DNA of 64,000 bases from Pseudoflavitalea sp. G-6-1-2 (GCF_012927185.1 NZ_JABBGB010000003.1:1302001-1366000); one strand, 5' to 3'. Shown: positions 25,496 through 35,323, counted from the first letter of the stretch. The notes: generated from the sequence alone by a model not told the origin. Numbers and translations: made by a program.

Positions 25496-27919
25496 ATGAA
25501 CTATATCGGCGAACACCTGTTTCCGGGGCAGCTCGGTCATTTCCTGGTGGTGCTCTCTTTTATTGCGTCCCTCATTGCAACGATCGCTTATTACAAAAGT
25601 GCACAGGCGGTAATCCCCGATGATGCTGCCCGATGGAAAAAGCTGGGCCGCATGGCCTTCGCCGTGGACTTCGCTTCCATTCTGATTGTATTCGCAATCA
25701 TCTTCTACCTCATCTGGAATCATTACTTCGAATACTATTACGTTTATAATCACTCCGATATTTCTCTTGAACCGAAATATCTCCTCAGCAGTATCTGGGA
25801 AGGACAGGAGGGAAGTTTTCTCCTCTGGGCTGTATGGCATGGTGTACTCGGAATGATTCTCATGCGCACTGCAAAAAAATGGGAAGCTCCTGTTATGACC
25901 GTGATCAGCTTTGCACAACTTGTGCTCGCTACCATGGTGCTGGGCCTTTATGTGTTTGATCTGAAAGTGGGCAGTTCTCCATTTCTGTTCACCCGCGATC
26001 AGTTTGCCGATGCTCCGATATTTCAACGTGCCGATTATCTCAGCCTGAGCTCCATGCAGGATGGCCGTGGTCTCAACCAGTTGCTGCAAAACTACTGGAT
26101 GGTGATTCACCCACCCATTCTCTTCCTCGGCTTCGCTTCTACCATTGTGCCTTTTGCATATGCTACTGCCGGTCTCTGGAAAAAAGATTTCGGTGGCTGG
26201 ACCAAAGACGCACTCCCCTGGAGTCTGTTCTCTGCAGCCATCCTTGGCCTTGGCATCATGATGGGCGCCAAATGGGCGTATGAATCACTCACTTTCGGGG
26301 GATACTGGGCATGGGATCCTGTAGAGAATGCTTCGCTGGTTCCATGGCTGATAATGATTGCAGGTTTGCATACACAACTGGTGTACAATTCAACCGGCCA
26401 CTCACTCAGACCCACATATTTTTTCTTCATACTCAGCTTCATCCTCATTCTGTATTCCAGCTACCTCACCAAAAGCGGCGACCTGCAGGATACATCCGTA
26501 CACGCATTCACCGGGTCGGGTATGAACTGGCAGCTGCGCCTTTTTGTTGCTGCATTTGCCCTTCCTTCTTTATTCCTTTTCATCAAACGATACAAACAGA
26601 TACCCACCATCGCGAAAGAAGAAAGCACTTATTCGCGCGAGTTCTGGATGTTCATCGGATCGCTGGTACTGCTGCTTTCCGGCATGTACATCATCACCGC
26701 CACTTCGTTACCGGTGCTCAACAAGATCTTCGGCACCAACTGGGTGATCGGTGAAGACAGAGAGTTCGCTTACAACCGCATTCTGATCTTTGTAGCGATT
26801 GTACTGGGCCTGCTCACTGCATTCACGCAATTCCTCAAATACAAGAATACAGCGAAGAAAGAATTTCTGAAAAAGATATTGCCGGCAACTGTGATCGCTG
26901 CAGCTATTGCAGCTGCCATCAGCATCTGGGGCGGTATCAATTACGATAAATATGGCATGGGCTTTCTTTTCTCCATTCACCTGGCCATCTTCGCCGGTGT
27001 GTATGCTGTGATTGCCAATGCCGATTATATCCGTGTTGGACTGAAAGGCAAACTCAAAGCTGCCGGCGCTTCCGTTGCGCATATTGGTTTCGGTATGATG
27101 CTGGTGGGCATGCTCATCTCATCTTCCAAAACAGAAGTGCTGAGCAGGAACTTTCTGAACCCGCTCGATTTCGGTCCCGAAGCAAAAGAAAAAGGCGTAG
27201 AGAACATGACCCTCTATCAGGGTGTGAAAATGGATATGGGCAAGTACTGGGTAACGTATGTACGCGACTCCACTACTGCGAAGAACAAGATGTATTACTT
27301 TATGGTGGAGTTCGAATCGAAAGATGGCAAAGAGAAGTTCACACTCAAGCCGGATCTCATCAAGAACACCAAAGGGCAGGAGCAATATTCCAATAACCCC
27401 GATGCCAAACATTACCTCACGCGCGATGTATTCAGCTATATCAGTGCGGCGGATAAACTGGCTGAAGGTCCGGATACGGCTCAGTTCAAAAGTCATATCG
27501 CGAAAGTGGGAGATACCATTTTCTATTCAACCGGACTGATGCGTTTCGACAGCGTAACCGTTAATCCGAATAACGACAAACACAAATTTACTTCGAACGA
27601 TACCGCTGTGATGGCCAACTTCACGCTCATCACCCGCGACCAGCGCAAGCTGAGAGCCAATCCTGTATTCTACCTCGAAGATGGTCAGCCACGTTATGCT
27701 ATCGATACTGTGTTCTCACAGAGCATGGCTATTGCGTTGAGTCCGTCTGAGAAGCAGGGATACTTCAATATTGGTGTGAAAGAATCCTCCAAACTGGTGC
27801 CTTTTGTTGGATTGAAAGTATTACAATTTCCTTTCATCAATCTGGTATGGTTAGGAACTGTGATAATGGTGATCGGAACGGGAATGGCCGTTGTATGGAG
27901 AGCGAGGCGGCTGAAATAA
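25496..27919 (+). CDS. ccmF: Cytochrome c haem lyase subunit CcmF/CcsA-type
   Basis: An 807-residue polytopic membrane protein with about fifteen hydrophobic segments and the tryptophan-rich haem-handling motif GGYWAWDPVENASLVPW (around residues 267-283), the hallmark of the CcmF/CcmC/CcsA family. Flanking histidines, including that in WMVIHPPILFLGF, fit haem ligation. A large periplasmic part (about residues 550-770) lies before the last helix. It attaches haem to apocytochrome c, receiving it from the CcmE encoded immediately upstream. No ccmA, B, C, G or H is in the window. Confidence 0.93.
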   Translation: MNYIGEHLFPGQLGHFLVVLSFIASLIATIAYYKSAQAVIPDDAARWKKLGRMAFAVDFASILIVFAIIFYLIWNHYFEYYYVYNHSDISLEPKYLLSSIWEGQEGSFLLWAVWHGVLGMILMRTAKKWEAPVMTVISFAQLVLATMVLGLYVFDLKVGSSPFLFTRDQFADAPIFQRADYLSLSSMQDGRGLNQLLQNYWMVIHPPILFLGFASTIVPFAYATAGLWKKDFGGWTKDALPWSLFSAAILGLGIMMGAKWAYESLTFGGYWAWDPVENASLVPWLIMIAGLHTQLVYNSTGHSLRPTYFFFILSFILILYSSYLTKSGDLQDTSVHAFTGSGMNWQLRLFVAAFALPSLFLFIKRYKQIPTIAKEESTYSREFWMFIGSLVLLLSGMYIITATSLPVLNKIFGTNWVIGEDREFAYNRILIFVAIVLGLLTAFTQFLKYKNTAKKEFLKKILPATVIAAAIAAAISIWGGINYDKYGMGFLFSIHLAIFAGVYAVIANADYIRVGLKGKLKAAGASVAHIGFGMMLVGMLISSSKTEVLSRNFLNPLDFGPEAKEKGVENMTLYQGVKMDMGKYWVTYVRDSTTAKNKMYYFMVEFESKDGKEKFTLKPDLIKNTKGQEQYSNNPDAKHYLTRDVFSYISAADKLAEGPDTAQFKSHIAKVGDTIFYSTGLMRFDSVTVNPNNDKHKFTSNDTAVMANFTLITRDQRKLRANPVFYLEDGQPRYAIDTVFSQSMAIALSPSEKQGYFNIGVKESSKLVPFVGLKVLQFPFINLVWLGTVIMVIGTGMAVVWRARRLK

Positions 27920-27944
27920 GATTTTCACATTTCTTTTACATTAA

Positions 27945-27967
27945 GCATGGCTCTTTAGGGGCCATGC
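27945..27967 (+). terminator. Weak hairpin after ccmF
   Basis: GCATGGC (27945-27951) pairs with GCCATGC (27961-27967) across nine bases. There is no strong T run after it, so termination would be inefficient or factor-assisted. Confidence 0.35.
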
Positions 27968-28010
27968 AGCTATTTGCTGTGGGGGAATTGTCTTATTTTA
28001 GTAACCGCCA

Positions 28011-28667
28011 ATGAACCCTGCGCGAAACATATCATTCAATGTATTGTCTTCAATTGTACTGGTGCTGATTTTCGGTACGCAGTCTGTTGCGCAAACGCAG
28101 GATACATCTATTCTCAAAAACATTCCGCCTCCGGAGCTGGGTCCCAACGACACCATTCTTGTTTCAGCGAAAATAGTCGATCACGAACTGGTGCCTGCCG
28201 GAACACTTGATTGGTACTGGGTAAAAGCGCCCTATCCTAAAGAGCTGCTGAAACGCAGGCAGGAGTGGAACAGGCTGCGCAATGCTATTTATGTCACCCT
28301 TCCTTATGCGAAAAGAGCGGGCGCTATTTTGAATGATATCAATGCAAAATTGCGCGGCGTGGAGGATAAAGACGAACGCAAGAAGATCATCAAGAGCCGC
28401 GAAGCGGAGCTGAAAAAAGAATTCACACAACCATTATCGGATCTCTCCATTTATCAGGGCAAAGTGCTGATGAAACTCATCAACCGGCAAACTGGCAATA
28501 ACTGTTACGAGATCATCAAAGAATACAAGGGTGGACTCACTGCCCGTTTTTATCAGACAGTTGCTTTCTTCTTCAACAGCAGTCTGAAGCAACCGTACAA
28601 TGCCAACGGCGATGAACGCGAGATGGAAATCATTGTACAGGAAGTAGAGCGGATGTACCGGCTTTAA
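28011..28667 (+). CDS. DUF4294-family secreted protein
   Basis: A 218-residue protein with a signal peptide (cleaved near SVAQ) and a helical, charged body including WYWVKAPYPKELLKRRQEWNRLRNAI. It matches the Bacteroidota family DUF4294, whose role is unknown. It keeps the conserved cluster NRQTGNNCYEIIKEYKGG. Its TAA stop (28665-28667) directly abuts the stop codon of the converging gene (28668-28670), with no room for a separate terminator. Confidence 0.85.
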   Translation: MNPARNISFNVLSSIVLVLIFGTQSVAQTQDTSILKNIPPPELGPNDTILVSAKIVDHELVPAGTLDWYWVKAPYPKELLKRRQEWNRLRNAIYVTLPYAKRAGAILNDINAKLRGVEDKDERKKIIKSREAELKKEFTQPLSDLSIYQGKVLMKLINRQTGNNCYEIIKEYKGGLTARFYQTVAFFFNSSLKQPYNANGDEREMEIIVQEVERMYRL

Positions 28668-29162
28668 TTATTTTCCCGACTTCATTTTTTCGATGGTGCC
28701 TGTGGTAGAGAATCCTTCCACGATGGGGTTGATCACTACGCGTCCGCCATTAGCGATCACTTCTTTTGATCCTGCAATTTGTTCAACGGTGTAGTCGCCG
28801 CCTTTTACCAGCACATCGGGCATGAGAGTTTTGATGAGTTCGAGCGGAGTATCTTCTTCGAAGATCACAACGGCATCTACCATCAGCTGGGAGGCGAGCA
28901 GCAGCGCACGGCTCTGTTCGTCGTTCACCGGTCTGGATGGGCCTTTAAGGCGTTTGCAGCTGGCGTCGGAGTTGAGGCCAACAATGAGGTAATCGGCTTC
29001 TACAGCGGCTTGCGAAAGAGAGAATACATGCCCGCGATGCAGAATGTCGAAGCAGCCATTGGTGAACGAAATGGTTTTGCCGAGCAATCTCCATTGGGCG
29101 ATTGTTCTTTTGGCGTCTTCAATGGAGAGGATCTTTGTTTCAATTACCTGAGGCGATTTCAT
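28668..29162 (-). CDS. rfaE2: D-glycero-beta-D-manno-heptose 1-phosphate adenylyltransferase
   Basis: A 164-residue nucleotidyltransferase that makes ADP-heptose for lipopolysaccharide or glycoprotein heptose. The ATP-binding motif NGCFDILHRGH (near residues 35-45) and the SRPVNDEQSRA and VLVKGGDYT segments are those of the RfaE/HldE C-terminal domain as a stand-alone enzyme. It overlaps the end of the flippase-like gene upstream by 23 bases, so both are translated from one message. Confidence 0.9.
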   Translation of the reverse strand: MKSPQVIETKILSIEDAKRTIAQWRLLGKTISFTNGCFDILHRGHVFSLSQAAVEADYLIVGLNSDASCKRLKGPSRPVNDEQSRALLLASQLMVDAVVIFEEDTPLELIKTLMPDVLVKGGDYTVEQIAGSKEVIANGGRVVINPIVEGFSTTGTIEKMKSGK

Positions 29163-30165
29163 TGCTTTCTTTTTGTTTGTTCAGGTAGGGCAGGAGTACG
29201 AGTGCGATAAGTCCGAATACGAGTATCTGGAAGAACTGAACGGTCCAGAGTAGCCATCCGAAGGCTTTTCCGTAGGCTTCGTTGAGGCCGTAGAGTTCCA
29301 GTGTTTTGTATACCAGTATGGGGTAAGCGCCGATGCCGCTGGGGGTGATGATCATGGCAATGCTGCCGCTGAAAAGCACGGCCATGCTGGCGCCGATGCC
29401 GAGGCCGGATGTTTCTTTGAGTGCAAACATGCCAACCTGAACGCTACCGAGGTACATCGTCCAGATAAACAGGGTATGGAAAATGAACCAGCCTTTGCGT
29501 TTGATATGGCGGAAGCTGATCAATCCCTGCCAGATGCCATCCACAATTGTTCTGATCTTCTGGATGAACTTCACATGGCTGAATCTTTTGAAAACCCAGA
29601 TGGCAGCGAGGAAACAGAATACGACTATGCCTGCGAGCAGGAGAATTTTTGTTAGGGAGATGCCCTTGGTTTTGGAACCGAAGAGATCGGCGGCCTGGCC
29701 GTATAGAAAATCTCCGATAATGCCAGATTGGGTAACGATGGTGATCACCATTACGATGATCAGGCAGATAAGATCAAAAGCGCGTTCAGCTACGATAGTG
29801 CCTACCAGTTTATCAGCGGGAACCTTTTCATAACGGGCCAGCACAGTGCATTTGAGCACTTCGCCCAAACGGGGCAGGGCGAGGTTGGCGGCGTATCCGA
29901 TGAGCACGGCCATATAGGTATTGCCGAGCTTAGGTTTATAGCCCATTGGTTCCATCAGCATTTTCCAGCGGATGGCCCTGCTCAGATGGCTGGCCAGCAG
30001 CGCAAGTACCACAGGTACCAGCAACCAGTAATTGGCGTTGGAAAGTGATTGTTTTATCAGCGGCCACTGATCGGCGTTGATAGTGCTGAGAGACCACCAG
30101 CAGAGAAATACAACCAGGGCCAGGATGATCGCATACTGAATAAGGCTTTTGAGCTTTTTGTTCAT
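29140..30165 (-). CDS. Lysylphosphatidylglycerol synthase/flippase-like membrane protein
   Basis: A 341-residue polytopic protein of the LPG_synthase_TM (UPF0104) family with eight or so hydrophobic segments and the characteristic NLALPRLGEVLKC and TPSGIGAYPI motifs. It lacks the soluble aminoacyl-transferase domain of MprF, so it is likely a lipid or glycolipid translocase of unknown cargo. It overlaps rfaE2 and follows panD by 24 bases, which may place it in envelope-sugar metabolism. Confidence 0.88.
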   Translation of the reverse strand: MNKKLKSLIQYAIILALVVFLCWWSLSTINADQWPLIKQSLSNANYWLLVPVVLALLASHLSRAIRWKMLMEPMGYKPKLGNTYMAVLIGYAANLALPRLGEVLKCTVLARYEKVPADKLVGTIVAERAFDLICLIIVMVITIVTQSGIIGDFLYGQAADLFGSKTKGISLTKILLLAGIVVFCFLAAIWVFKRFSHVKFIQKIRTIVDGIWQGLISFRHIKRKGWFIFHTLFIWTMYLGSVQVGMFALKETSGLGIGASMAVLFSGSIAMIITPSGIGAYPILVYKTLELYGLNEAYGKAFGWLLWTVQFFQILVFGLIALVLLPYLNKQKESNEIASGN

Positions 30166-30189
30166 AAGGGGCAGACCCTGCTGTTTTTT

Positions 30190-30534
30190 TTACAAGATAT
30201 TACCTTCCTTGGGAAATACGATCCATGGTTTGAAAGTTTTTGCCTTTTCAAAATCCATTCTCGCATAGGAAATGATAATAACTGTATCGCCAACGGCGCC
30301 CTGGCGGGCTGCGGGCCCATTGAGGCAACAAACGCCTGAACCACGTTTTCCTTTGATGAGATATGTTTCGATACGTGTACCGTTGTTTACGTTCACTACC
30401 TGTATCTTTTCGTTCTCGATCATATTGGCCGCTTCCATCAGATTTTCGTCCAATGTAAGACTACCTACATAATTGAGATTTGCTTCGGTAATTACTGCCC
30501 TGTGTACCTTCGATTTGAGCACTTCGATATCCAT
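30190..30534 (-). CDS. panD: Aspartate 1-decarboxylase (pyruvoyl enzyme)
   Basis: A 114-residue proenzyme that decarboxylates aspartate to beta-alanine for pantothenate. Self-cleavage at Gly24-Ser25 in the motif YVGSLT would produce the pyruvoyl group. Conserved Lys9 (LKSKVHRA) and the GPAAR segment are present. The length is normal. It lies 119 bases downstream of panC on the same strand, whose product uses its beta-alanine. Confidence 0.95.
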   Translation of the reverse strand: MDIEVLKSKVHRAVITEANLNYVGSLTLDENLMEAANMIENEKIQVVNVNNGTRIETYLIKGKRGSGVCCLNGPAARQGAVGDTVIIISYARMDFEKAKTFKPWIVFPKEGNIL

Positions 30535-30652
30535 GATCGGGTGGTTTGTTGTTAGGTGTAGGCGGCATATTTCAAAAGTCGCCTGTAATAAAACGGCCGC
30601 AAGCTAAAAAAGTTTGCTGACATAAATCGCAGCCTGCGGGCAATTATCATTT

Positions 30653-31501
30653 TCAATTGGTTACAATCATATTATCGATCAGCCTCACGCCTCCGATAAA
30701 GGCTGCTACCAACGCTACCAGCGGCGCTTTGCCATCCCAGTTCTCTGTCAGCTCCAGATTGTCTGCATTCGCGATCTCCACATAATCCACAGTGAACCCT
30801 GCTTTTTCCAATGTTGCCACTGCGTTCGATTTCAGTGTTGCAACAGGTTGCTGGCCCAGATTGGCTTTGATCTCTTTCAATGCCTGCGAAATGGTGGTTG
30901 CTGCATCTTTTGCTTCGGCGCTGAGACGCATATTGCGACTGCTCATGGCAAGTCCGCTTTCCTCCCGAACCGTAGGAGCGGGGATGAGTTGCGTTGAACT
31001 TTGCATGATCTCCAGCAGTTTTTTCACCACCATGCATTGCTGAAAATCTTTCTGTCCCATGAACAGCAGATCGGGTTTTACCAGACTGAGCAGGCGGAAC
31101 ATCACCTGACATACTCCCTGAAAGTGACCGGGACGGAACTTCCCTTCGAGAATTGTTTCGAGGTAACCCAGCTCATAATGTTCAAGATTTGTTAAACCGG
31201 TTGGATAAACCTCCTCAACGGATGGTAAAAAAAGTATATCTGTTCCTGCTTTTTCGAGCAGCAACACATCTTGTTCAATTGTTTTTGGATACTTGTCGAA
31301 ATCCGATGGATCGTTGAACTGCGTAGGATTCACAAATATGCTGCAAACCGTTATGCCAGCTTGTTTGCGGGCTTCTGCAATGAGCGAGATATGGCCCTGA
31401 TGGAGGGCTCCCATGGTTGGTACGAATCCGGAAATCAGTCCGCGTTCAGCCTGTTGCTGAAGGTATTGCTGCAGGCGGGCTGCTTGTTTGATAATAAGCA
31501 T
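30653..31501 (-). CDS. panC: Pantothenate synthetase
   Basis: A 282-residue enzyme joining pantoate and beta-alanine with ATP. The nucleotide motifs are PTMGALHQGHISLI near residues 28-41 and SSRN as the KMSKS-like loop. GQKDFQQ and VNPTQF, part of the pantoate pocket, are visible. It is divergent from the half-length glycogen synthase gene and heads the pan/flippase/rfaE2 unit. Confidence 0.96.
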   Translation of the reverse strand: MLIIKQAARLQQYLQQQAERGLISGFVPTMGALHQGHISLIAEARKQAGITVCSIFVNPTQFNDPSDFDKYPKTIEQDVLLLEKAGTDILFLPSVEEVYPTGLTNLEHYELGYLETILEGKFRPGHFQGVCQVMFRLLSLVKPDLLFMGQKDFQQCMVVKKLLEIMQSSTQLIPAPTVREESGLAMSSRNMRLSAEAKDAATTISQALKEIKANLGQQPVATLKSNAVATLEKAGFTVDYVEIANADNLELTENWDGKAPLVALVAAFIGGVRLIDNMIVTN

Positions 31502-31560
31502 TGGTCTGTTATGTTATGGGCGGAAGGCCGGGTCTGGCCCCTTGTTTAATTAAAAAACCT

Positions 31561-31588
31561 TAACTTTGCACCCTGTTTTTCAAGGGTG
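31561..31588 (+). promoter_or_regulatory. -7 box and start-site hairpin upstream of the glycogen-synthase-like gene
   Basis: TAACTTTG (31561-31568) matches the -7 consensus. Directly after it CACCCT (31569-31574) and AGGGTG (31583-31588) form a 6-bp stem with an 8-base loop, which would lie at the very 5' end of the transcript. A TTG at 31542-31544 is somewhat close (16-base spacer). Confidence 0.45.
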
Positions 31589-31609
31589 GCTTAAACAATT
31601 AATATCATA

Positions 31610-32422
31610 ATGCTGACAAAGAAAAGAATTTTATTTATTGCCAACGAAATGTCTCCTTATCTGGAAATGACAGAATTTTCAGAAACTGTCAATCGTCTGG
31701 CGATAAAAGCAAATGAAAATGGATATGAAGTACGTTGCATTATGCCCCGGTTCGGAGTGATCAATGAACGCAGGCACCGTTTGCACGAAGTGGTGCGCCT
31801 TTCAGGGATCAATGTAAGTGTTGATAACGACGATTACCCGCTGCAGATCAAAGTGGCTTCTCTCCCCAATGCCCGTTTGCAGGTTTATTTTCTCGACAAC
31901 GAAGATCTTTTCAAACGCAAGTATATTTTTCATGATGAGCAGGAAAAATGGTTCGACGACAATGGTCTCAGAGCTGTTTTCTTCGCAAAAGGCGCCATGG
32001 AAACCGTAAAAAAATTCGGATGGCCGCCAGACATCATTCATTGCTCAGGCTGGATGACCGGCCTCATACCCCTGTTCCAGAAAACAGCGTATAAGAAAGA
32101 ACCCGTATTTGCCCACAGCAAAATGATCTACACCATCGGCAATACCACTTTCAAGGAAAAACTGGGTGCAGACTTTCTCAAAATCTCCAACATCAACCCA
32201 AACATCAAGGAAAAAGACCTTGAACCGTACAAGGATGCCAATAACGTGGGTATGATGAGAGGAGGTGCCACTTATGCCGACGCCATCACTTTCGGTGCCG
32301 ATAAAGTTGATAAGAAACTGATAGAAGAGTTTGGTAAAGTGAAGGGAAAGAAAGTGTTGACGTATAATGCTGAGTCTGATTTAACAGACTATTTACAATT
32401 GTATTCCGACCTTGCTAAATAA
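31610..32422 (+). CDS. Half-length glycogen/starch-synthase-like protein
   Basis: A 270-residue protein that resembles only the N-terminal Rossmann half of GT5 glycogen/starch synthases: RILFIANEMSPY at the start, EVRCIMPRFGVI, and DIIHCSGWMTGLIPLF (counterpart of the HxxDW region). The ADP-glucose motif KxGGL of true synthases is replaced by EMTEFSET, and the whole C-terminal GT-B domain is missing, so catalysis on its own is unlikely. The form is intact, not obviously truncated by mutation. It precedes a DUF4270 lipoprotein gene by 44 bases, a pairing I associate with this phylum. Confidence 0.8.
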   Translation: MLTKKRILFIANEMSPYLEMTEFSETVNRLAIKANENGYEVRCIMPRFGVINERRHRLHEVVRLSGINVSVDNDDYPLQIKVASLPNARLQVYFLDNEDLFKRKYIFHDEQEKWFDDNGLRAVFFAKGAMETVKKFGWPPDIIHCSGWMTGLIPLFQKTAYKKEPVFAHSKMIYTIGNTTFKEKLGADFLKISNINPNIKEKDLEPYKDANNVGMMRGGATYADAITFGADKVDKKLIEEFGKVKGKKVLTYNAESDLTDYLQLYSDLAK

Positions 32423-32466
32423 GCATTCAATTTCTGTAACCTACTTTTATAAATAACCATCTCTGC

Positions 32467-33939
32467 GTGAATAGGAAAATCTTTGCCCCGGTTGTAACGG
32501 CTATTGCCGGACTGTTGATTTATAGTTCCTGTACAAAACCTGATGCTACTGACCTGGGCACGGATCTGATCCCCGCGGTAGACAACGTGCATACGTTCGA
32601 GACCATTCTGGAAGTGGAAACCGATAACTTCCTTTATCCGGATACCACCCGTCTCAACTATAACGATATCTTCCCGCTCGGCCAGATCGGAGACGACCCT
32701 GTTTTCGGAAACACTACCGCAGACCTTTATGTAGGTTTTATCCCCACTTCGGCGAATCCTTTTATCAATAAAGACTCTGTGACGATCGATTCGGTGGTGG
32801 TATCACTCGCTTATCAGGGACTCTACGCAGATTCCACCTCCGTACAAAACATCGATGTTACGCAGATCAGCAATGCAGGTTCTAATTTCTGGGAGCCCAG
32901 CAATTACAGAATCAGCCATGCTCCATTTGCCACTACAGGCGGTGTGATCGGAACAAAATCGGTTGACTTCAGAACCCTCAACGATTCTGTGTACTACGTT
33001 AACAACGGAACCGACTCCATCCGCACAAACAATGAACTGAGAATCCGTCTCGATAACAATATCGGTCAGCAACTGCTGGCTCTCGATACGGCTACCGATT
33101 ATAAAACAGATTCCAACTTCGTAAGAAAGTTCAGAGGCCTGGTTTTCAAAGCCAACAATGCTTCTCCGGCAAAGAGATCACTGGCATACTTCAACCTCGC
33201 TGCCGACAAGAGCAGGTTAATGGTTTATTGCCGCGTGATCAAGAATGGCATAAAAGATACCATTTCTCCTTACTTCGTTGCGGGCGCCACCGGTTATCCT
33301 GCCTACAGATATGCGGCCAACTACGCATCGCTGATCAGACAGACGCCTGCGCATGATTACAAAAATTACCTGCTGAACGGCAATGTCAAAGACGATAAAG
33401 TGTTTATCCAAAGCACTCCCGGATCTTATGCAACCGTTACCATTCCTGGCCTGGATACCTTCAAAACAGTGAACAGAGTGGTGCATAAAGCAGAACTCAT
33501 ATTGCCGCGCATCGATGCCACGGACGATAACCTGTATACGCCGCCATCGCTGATGTTTATCGATATGGTGAACGAAACACGCGACAGTTCATTTACCGTT
33601 CGCAACGATTTTGTGTATACCGGATCTGCCCCTAACTATTATGATGTGGCTAACCAGGGCGGTTTCTACAGTACCTCCAACAAGAATTACGTATTCAATC
33701 TTACCCGCTATATGCAAAGCCTCGTAACCAAGAACCTGCGGGCTTTCAAAACGATGCGCGTGTATGCTCCGCTCGAAACGCATCCGCATATTTCCACACC
33801 AGACGGAAAATCTGTGGCAAACATCAATTTCCCGTCCCTTACGATCAATACCCCCATTTCAAACGGAAGGGTAGTGCTGGGTGGAGGCAATCATGCCACA
33901 CAGAAAGCGAGGATTCGAATTATTTATTCCAAAATCTGA
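32467..33939 (+). CDS. DUF4270 lipoprotein
   Basis: A 490-residue predicted outer-membrane lipoprotein with a hydrophobic leader ending IYSSC (Cys22) and a body rich in beta strands, matching DUF4270. Conserved pieces include DLIPAVDNV near the N-terminus, LGQIGDDPVFGNT, and a C-terminal KARIRIIYSKI. The start is GTG at 32467: it is the only initiation codon that leads into the lipoprotein signal. Function unknown; likely expressed with the half glycogen synthase. Confidence 0.87.
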   Translation: MNRKIFAPVVTAIAGLLIYSSCTKPDATDLGTDLIPAVDNVHTFETILEVETDNFLYPDTTRLNYNDIFPLGQIGDDPVFGNTTADLYVGFIPTSANPFINKDSVTIDSVVVSLAYQGLYADSTSVQNIDVTQISNAGSNFWEPSNYRISHAPFATTGGVIGTKSVDFRTLNDSVYYVNNGTDSIRTNNELRIRLDNNIGQQLLALDTATDYKTDSNFVRKFRGLVFKANNASPAKRSLAYFNLAADKSRLMVYCRVIKNGIKDTISPYFVAGATGYPAYRYAANYASLIRQTPAHDYKNYLLNGNVKDDKVFIQSTPGSYATVTIPGLDTFKTVNRVVHKAELILPRIDATDDNLYTPPSLMFIDMVNETRDSSFTVRNDFVYTGSAPNYYDVANQGGFYSTSNKNYVFNLTRYMQSLVTKNLRAFKTMRVYAPLETHPHISTPDGKSVANINFPSLTINTPISNGRVVLGGGNHATQKARIRIIYSKI

Positions 33940-33949
33940 TCTGGCCACT

Positions 33950-33957
33950 TATATTTG
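33950..33957 (+). promoter_or_regulatory. Candidate -7 box for metK
   Basis: TATATTTG matches TAnnTTTG, located in the 45-base gap between the DUF4270 stop and the metK ATG. Confidence 0.5.
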
Positions 33958-33984
33958 CGCCACTATCTAACTAATTAAATCATC

Positions 33985-35238
33985 ATGCCTTATTTATTTA
34001 CTTCTGAAAGTGTGTCTGAAGGCCATCCTGATAAAGTAGCCGACCAGATCTCCGACGCGTTGATCGATAACTTTCTCGCATTCGACCCTCAATCAAAAGT
34101 AGCCTGCGAAACGCTGGTTACAACTGGTCAGGTTGTACTGGCCGGTGAGGTGAAATCTTCTGCATATCTCGATGTTCAGGAAATTGCAAGAGGTGTGATC
34201 CGCAAGATCGGATACACTAAGAGCGAGTATATGTTTGAAGCACATTCCTGTGGTGTACTGTCTGCTATTCACGAGCAATCATCAGACATCAATCAGGGTG
34301 TTGATAAGAAGAAGAAAGAAGAGCAAGGTGCAGGCGATCAGGGAATGATGTTCGGATACGCTACCAACGAAACCGAAGATTACATGCCGCTGGCACTCGA
34401 TCTGGCTCACAAGCTGCTGATCGAACTGGCTGCTCTCCGTCGCGAAAATAAAGAGATCACTTACCTCCGTCCCGATGCAAAAAGTCAGGTAACACTGGAG
34501 TATGATGATAACAATAAACCTGTTCGCATCGATGCTATCGTGATCTCCACACAGCACGACGACTTTGCCACTGAAGCTAAAATGCAGGATAAGATCAAGA
34601 AAGACATGATCAATATCCTCATCCCACGCGTTCAGGCTAAATACAAGAAATACGCTCACCTGTTTGCAGGTAAGATCAAATATCATATCAACCCAACCGG
34701 TAAGTTCGTAATTGGCGGACCACACGGCGATACCGGTCTCACAGGCCGTAAGATCATCGTAGATACTTACGGTGGTAAAGGTGCACACGGTGGTGGTGCA
34801 TTCAGCGGAAAAGATCCTTCCAAAGTAGACCGTTCAGCTGCTTACGCAACCCGTCACATTGCCAAGAACCTGGTAGCTGCCGGTGTTTGCGACGAAGTGC
34901 TGGTACAGGTTTCTTATGCAATCGGCGTAGCACAGCCAATGGGCATCTACGTTAACACCTACGGAACTTCCAAAGTGAAGAAAACCGACGGTCAGATTGC
35001 GAAGATCGTTTCCGAGTTGTTCGATATGCGTCCTTACTTCATCGAACAGCGCCTGAAACTCCGCAACCCCATCTACAGCGAAACTGCTGCATATGGTCAT
35101 ATGGGCCGCAAACCTGAAGTGGTTGAGAAAACCTTCAGCACGCCCGGCGGAAAAACAATCAAGAAAAAAGTAGAGCTCTTCACCTGGGAAAAACTCGATT
35201 ACGTGAGCAAGGTGAAAAAAGCTTTCGCTATCAAATAA
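33985..35238 (+). CDS. metK: S-adenosylmethionine synthetase
   Basis: A 417-residue enzyme making S-adenosylmethionine from methionine and ATP. Signature regions are [15 protein letters not shown] near the N-terminus, [12 protein letters not shown], and [19 protein letters not shown]. Slightly longer than the E. coli enzyme because of an insert around residues 105-112 (DKKKKEEQ). The gap upstream is too small for a SAM riboswitch. A strong terminator follows. Confidence 0.97.
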   Translation: MPYLFTSESVSEGHPDKVADQISDALIDNFLAFDPQSKVACETLVTTGQVVLAGEVKSSAYLDVQEIARGVIRKIGYTKSEYMFEAHSCGVLSAIHEQSSDINQGVDKKKKEEQGAGDQGMMFGYATNETEDYMPLALDLAHKLLIELAALRRENKEITYLRPDAKSQVTLEYDDNNKPVRIDAIVISTQHDDFATEAKMQDKIKKDMINILIPRVQAKYKKYAHLFAGKIKYHINPTGKFVIGGPHGDTGLTGRKIIVDTYGGKGAHGGGAFSGKDPSKVDRSAAYATRHIAKNLVAAGVCDEVLVQVSYAIGVAQPMGIYVNTYGTSKVKKTDGQIAKIVSELFDMRPYFIEQRLKLRNPIYSETAAYGHMGRKPEVVEKTFSTPGGKTIKKKVELFTWEKLDYVSKVKKAFAIK

Positions 35239-35257
35239 TTTTGTCGGCACAAAAAAG

Positions 35258-35289
35258 AAAAAGCCTCTTCTTAACTGAAGAGGCTTTTT
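35258..35289. terminator. Strong terminator after metK
   Basis: AAAAAGCCTCTTC (35258-35270) pairs perfectly with GAAGAGGCTTTTT (35277-35289), loop TTAACT. The flanks are A-rich on the left and T-rich on the right, so it can also act for the converging gene. Confidence 0.9.
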
Positions 35290-35323
35290 TGTTGGGGTAG
35301 CTTTAACTGATGCCCTATAAAGC

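Noticed and set aside
33940-33984. SAM riboswitch upstream of metK
   Set aside because: The gap is only 45 bases and contains just a -7 box; there is no room for a riboswitch and terminator.
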